A DNA stretch of 30,201 nucleotides from JBEKHI01 sp050012355. GTDB taxonomy: Bacteria > Actinomycetota > Actinomycetes > Streptosporangiales > Streptosporangiaceae. The translations under genes were made by a program, and so were the position numbers. Where the stretch lies: contig JBEKHI010000043.1 in the NCBI GenBank assembly GCA_050012355.1, positions 1 through 30,201 of the forward strand, in the 5' to 3' direction. Shown here piece by piece: positions 30,161 to 30,201 of this stretch (position 1 is its first letter; each line of letters opens with the position of its first letter). A model generated the notes under the pieces. That model was not told where the DNA came from. It was given only the letters and a program-made list of their open reading frames with translations, and did no database searches.

Positions 30161-30201
30161 GTCGATGTGACATCGACCGGCATAGAGCGCGGTCGATGTC
30201 A
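30161..30201. promoter_or_regulatory. Operator cluster: three GTCGATGT half-sites
   Basis: GTCGATGT-G-ACATCGAC (30161-30177) is a perfect 8-bp inverted repeat. The second arm is also part of TGACATCGACC (30168-30178), which is repeated in inverse as GGTCGATGTCA (30191-30201) after 12 bases. So three half-sites alternate in orientation. The cluster starts 75 bp upstream of the Rieske start and runs to the edge of the window, so it may serve a divergent gene beyond it. Confidence 0.65.

Noticed and set aside
1..30201. CRISPR arrays, tRNA genes, insertion sequences, prophage or toxin-antitoxin genes
   Set aside because: Searched by eye for regular repeats, tRNA T-loop sequence, transposase motifs and phage proteins; none was seen.

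Overview
The window is high-GC DNA with strong G/C bias at third codon positions, GTG and TTG starts, many genes without a Shine-Dalgarno sequence, DUF1707 and DUF2293 proteins, a LuxR-type 'large ATP-binding' (LAL) regulator and several LacI regulators. This points to the chromosome of a filamentous-type actinobacterium; I cannot fix the genus from the sequence. There are no tRNA or rRNA genes, CRISPR arrays, insertion sequences or phage genes.

Layout. (1) 1-1469: the 3' part of a sensor histidine kinase and its NarL/LuxR response regulator, translationally coupled. (2) 1506-6175: a mixed block with a C39-like cysteine peptidase, a DUF2293 protein, a reverse-strand Xre repressor that looks frameshifted, an orphan polytopic membrane protein and a geranylgeranyl-reductase-type flavoprotein. 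Most start codons here sit 6-8 bases after a -10-like hexamer and lack a ribosome binding site, which suggests leaderless mRNAs. (3) 6420-11591: a two-gene acetamidase/SnoaL-like operon divergent from a LAL regulator across a 19-bp palindrome. The LAL frame runs 285 bp into the 3' end of a convergent LysR gene. (4) 11662-12770: two small unknown proteins flanking an exported FMN-binding-domain protein.

(5) 12783-22668: a carbohydrate-use locus. It holds a 1423-residue secreted GH92 glycosidase (the family contains alpha-mannosidases), two LacI repressors and a three-gene sugar ABC importer (ATPase, permease, lipoprotein binding protein) closed by a strong hairpin terminator. Two near-identical 14-bp operators (TGYGAACGTTAYCA) lie upstream of the second LacI gene and just after the predicted importer transcription start. 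A related palindrome, TGACAACGATGTCA, has the same position relative to the GH92 promoter. The simplest reading is that GH92 releases sugar outside the cell, the importer takes it up, and LacI proteins control both units. The substrate is inferred, not shown.

(6) 22795-25242: an MFS exporter, a DUF1707 membrane protein and a 5-formyltetrahydrofolate cyclo-ligase-like protein. (7) 25243-25812: a long non-coding gap. (8) 25813-30201: a membrane diguanylate cyclase, an acyl-CoA-dehydrogenase-fold flavoprotein without the usual C-terminal catalytic motif, an unrecognised 220-residue protein and a Rieske non-haem iron oxygenase. At the right edge, upstream of the oxygenase, is a cluster of three GTCGATGT half-sites.
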